Shown piece after piece: positions 62,272-64,000 of a stretch of DNA of 64,000 nt. A program made the position numbers and the translations under genes. The number at the start of each line of letters is the position of its first letter. Position 1 is the first letter of the stretch. The notes below the pieces were generated by a model. It ran no database searches, was not told where the DNA came from, and was given only the letters and a program-made list of their open reading frames with translations. This stretch comes from Vespa crabro. Its lineage: Eukaryota > Arthropoda > Insecta > Hymenoptera > Vespidae. The DNA is taken from positions 5,188,487 through 5,252,486 of the forward strand of contig NC_060970.1 in NCBI RefSeq assembly GCF_910589235.1, read 5' to 3'.

Positions 62272-62277
62272 CACGTG
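62272..62277. promoter_or_regulatory. CACGTG E-box upstream of AATF
   Basis: The sequence GCACGTGCAC contains the Myc/Max E-box, 57 bp upstream of the AATF ATG on the minus strand. Insect Myc commonly drives nucleolar and ribosome-biogenesis genes through this motif. Use here is inferred. Confidence 0.55.
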
Positions 62278-63830
62278 CACATATAGCAAACCAAACATAA
62301 CCTATAAAGTAAAAAGGTCACAATTAATTGTAGTACGTACGTACGTGGGTGAAAGAGTGAATGTATCGATAAATTATCGACAGTGCAATATATTCTTAGA
62401 TAATAAACTATTTGAGATTGAACAACAGTCGATAATTTGTAATATCGAGAAAATATCGAAAATTTCGATCTATCATAATGGTTAACTTTTAAAATAGCTA
62501 TAGGATTGCATTCTGGATTAATCGATAATTTTTGTTCTTTCGATAAGTTTTTGCTTTCAACTTATAATGAGTATAAGTAAATTAAAAAATTGTTCTAGGT
62601 TATAACTTTTTAAAATTGATTAATAATTTTAAAAGGATAATTAGTATTTGAAAAATATCTTTTAAAGCTATGTTAGATAAAGCGAGAATAGATTATACTC
62701 GTCTTGTATTTATTTTTCTCGATCGTGGCCTCTTTAAGATAAGAGAAGGTAAAATAACATAGAACATGAAGAAAGTGAAAGCTTGGCCGATCGACCTCGA
62801 AAATGTATAATACGAGTCAACAGGTAGAGTGTGTAAGAAGATTGGCGATCGGAATTATAGTAGAATTGTACTTAATCGTTCCTTTTAAGAGTATTATTAA
62901 ATAATAATAAAATAGTTCGCAATTGAAACGATCATTAGAAATCGGATGAATCATTTAAATGTATCGATAATAATCATCGATCTTTCTCATAACCGTAAAG
63001 AATCGTAATATTAAAGGCGAAGAAACTCGTAGAACATGGGAGAAGAGTTTAAAGGATCGACTTTTTCGATGGGATTAACATTTAGAAAATGTCAGATGGG
63101 AGAGTCGTGGGATAACAGTCGATTCTTTTATATTCACCAAAGGATCATTCCGTTTCTTTATATATTATTTTTGTCAGATGCATTGGAAAAATATTTCTAA
63201 TCATTTCTAATCAATTTGAAAATTCATTTGAATCGGTCAATATAGTATCTAATCGATTGTATCTAACATACCTTATATATATTTGATATATTCTGTATAC
63301 ACTTCAGCATATCCTTCTGACATATTCTCGATACGTCAACTAAATAAATAAAAGAAGAGAAGGGAATAATTTATCAGTTTTTCCGTTCGCATATCTTCGA
63401 GGACCTTGATTATTATATAGAAAACCTTGATTATAACAAGGAAAATAATACCATTCGACGAAGTTGTAGAATTTCTCCTACTACTAGTTGCCGGTTCGCT
63501 TAACATCGCTTAGTATCTTTTAAAATCGACGAGTCAGTCGTGAATGTGCTAGTGCTGTGTTAACATCTAATATTTCTCTTATCTCATATATATAACACAT
63601 TCTTTTCTCAATCTACGTTAGAGATTTAAATAGCAAAAAAAGGTATTTGATAATTTAGTTTGATTATTAAACAAACAATTTGCTTTTTTTTCTTCTTATC
63701 ATTCTATTGGACGATAAACAGTCATTAGGGAAGATATAATTAATATGCTGATGTCTTTATCGATCGATATAAATTTTTTCTTCTTTTCATTTATTCTCTC
63801 GCTATTTACTTGCATATATATATATATATG

Positions 63831-63870
<40 letters not shown>

Positions 63871-64000
63871 AGTAAATTTTTTTGAAATTATACTCAAATT
63901 TACTATAGTAAATTATAGTAACAATTACCATAAGATACTTATTACAAGATTACTAATATAATTACACTACTTATTACTATCTATATCATTTATAGTAATT
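62278..64000. other. AT-rich region with no recognised gene
   Basis: No open frame of note. It contains ACGTACGTACG near 62335-62345, many TATCGATA-type motifs and a long inverted repeat at 63804-63877. Confidence 0.6.
63804..63877. repeat. Inverted repeat closing over a (TA)n tract
   Basis: ATTTACTTGCA at 63804-63814 and TGCAAGTAAAT at 63867-63877 are exact reverse complements. The DNA between is a nearly pure TA run that can continue the stem, so about 74 nt can fold into one hairpin. Confidence 0.75.

Overview
The window looks like nuclear DNA of an insect, most likely a hymenopteran (inference). It is AT-rich, crowded with di- and trinucleotide microsatellites, and has short GT-AG introns. 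It carries an adipokinetic hormone receptor, an arthropod-type thrombospondin and other conserved single-copy insect genes. I found no bacterial operons, rRNA, tRNA, CRISPR array or intact transposon. I assembled exons by hand from splice signals and reading phase. Every multi-exon model below closes to a whole number of codons.

Layout. 1-4.44 kb: non-coding AT-rich DNA and a seven-copy, roughly 305-bp tandem repeat. 5.0-8.6 kb (+): BOLA3 (mitochondrial Fe-S cluster maturation) and HAUS3 (augmin, spindle microtubule nucleation). 9-12 kb (+): a single-exon homologue of FRAT/GBP, the GSK-3-binding Wnt regulator, behind a long microsatellite-rich leader. 15.5-22.1 kb (+): PEPD (prolidase) with nine coding exons; its fifth intron holds a complete intronless FASTKD/RAP-domain mitochondrial RNA gene on the same strand. 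22.6-32.6 kb (+): CMIP (PH + leucine-rich repeat adaptor) with a long acidic/serine-rich N-terminal extension and a 3.9-kb first coding intron rich in CRE-like sites. 35.0-41.4 kb (-): a 14-exon subgroup-B thrombospondin/COMP gene with a clear TATA-initiator promoter. 43.3-45.7 kb (-): the AKH receptor. 48.75-60.25 kb: an 11.5-kb satellite made of about 45 copies of a 256-bp dimer whose half-units each carry a hairpin. 60.6-62.2 kb (-): AATF (Che-1/Bfr2), a ribosome-biogenesis factor with a CACGTG E-box just upstream of its start.

The genes are unrelated housekeeping, signalling and matrix genes rather than one pathway. The most notable items are the invertebrate FRAT/GBP homologue, the hairpin-bearing dimeric satellite whose two loop sequences are reverse complements, and the FASTKD gene nested in prolidase.
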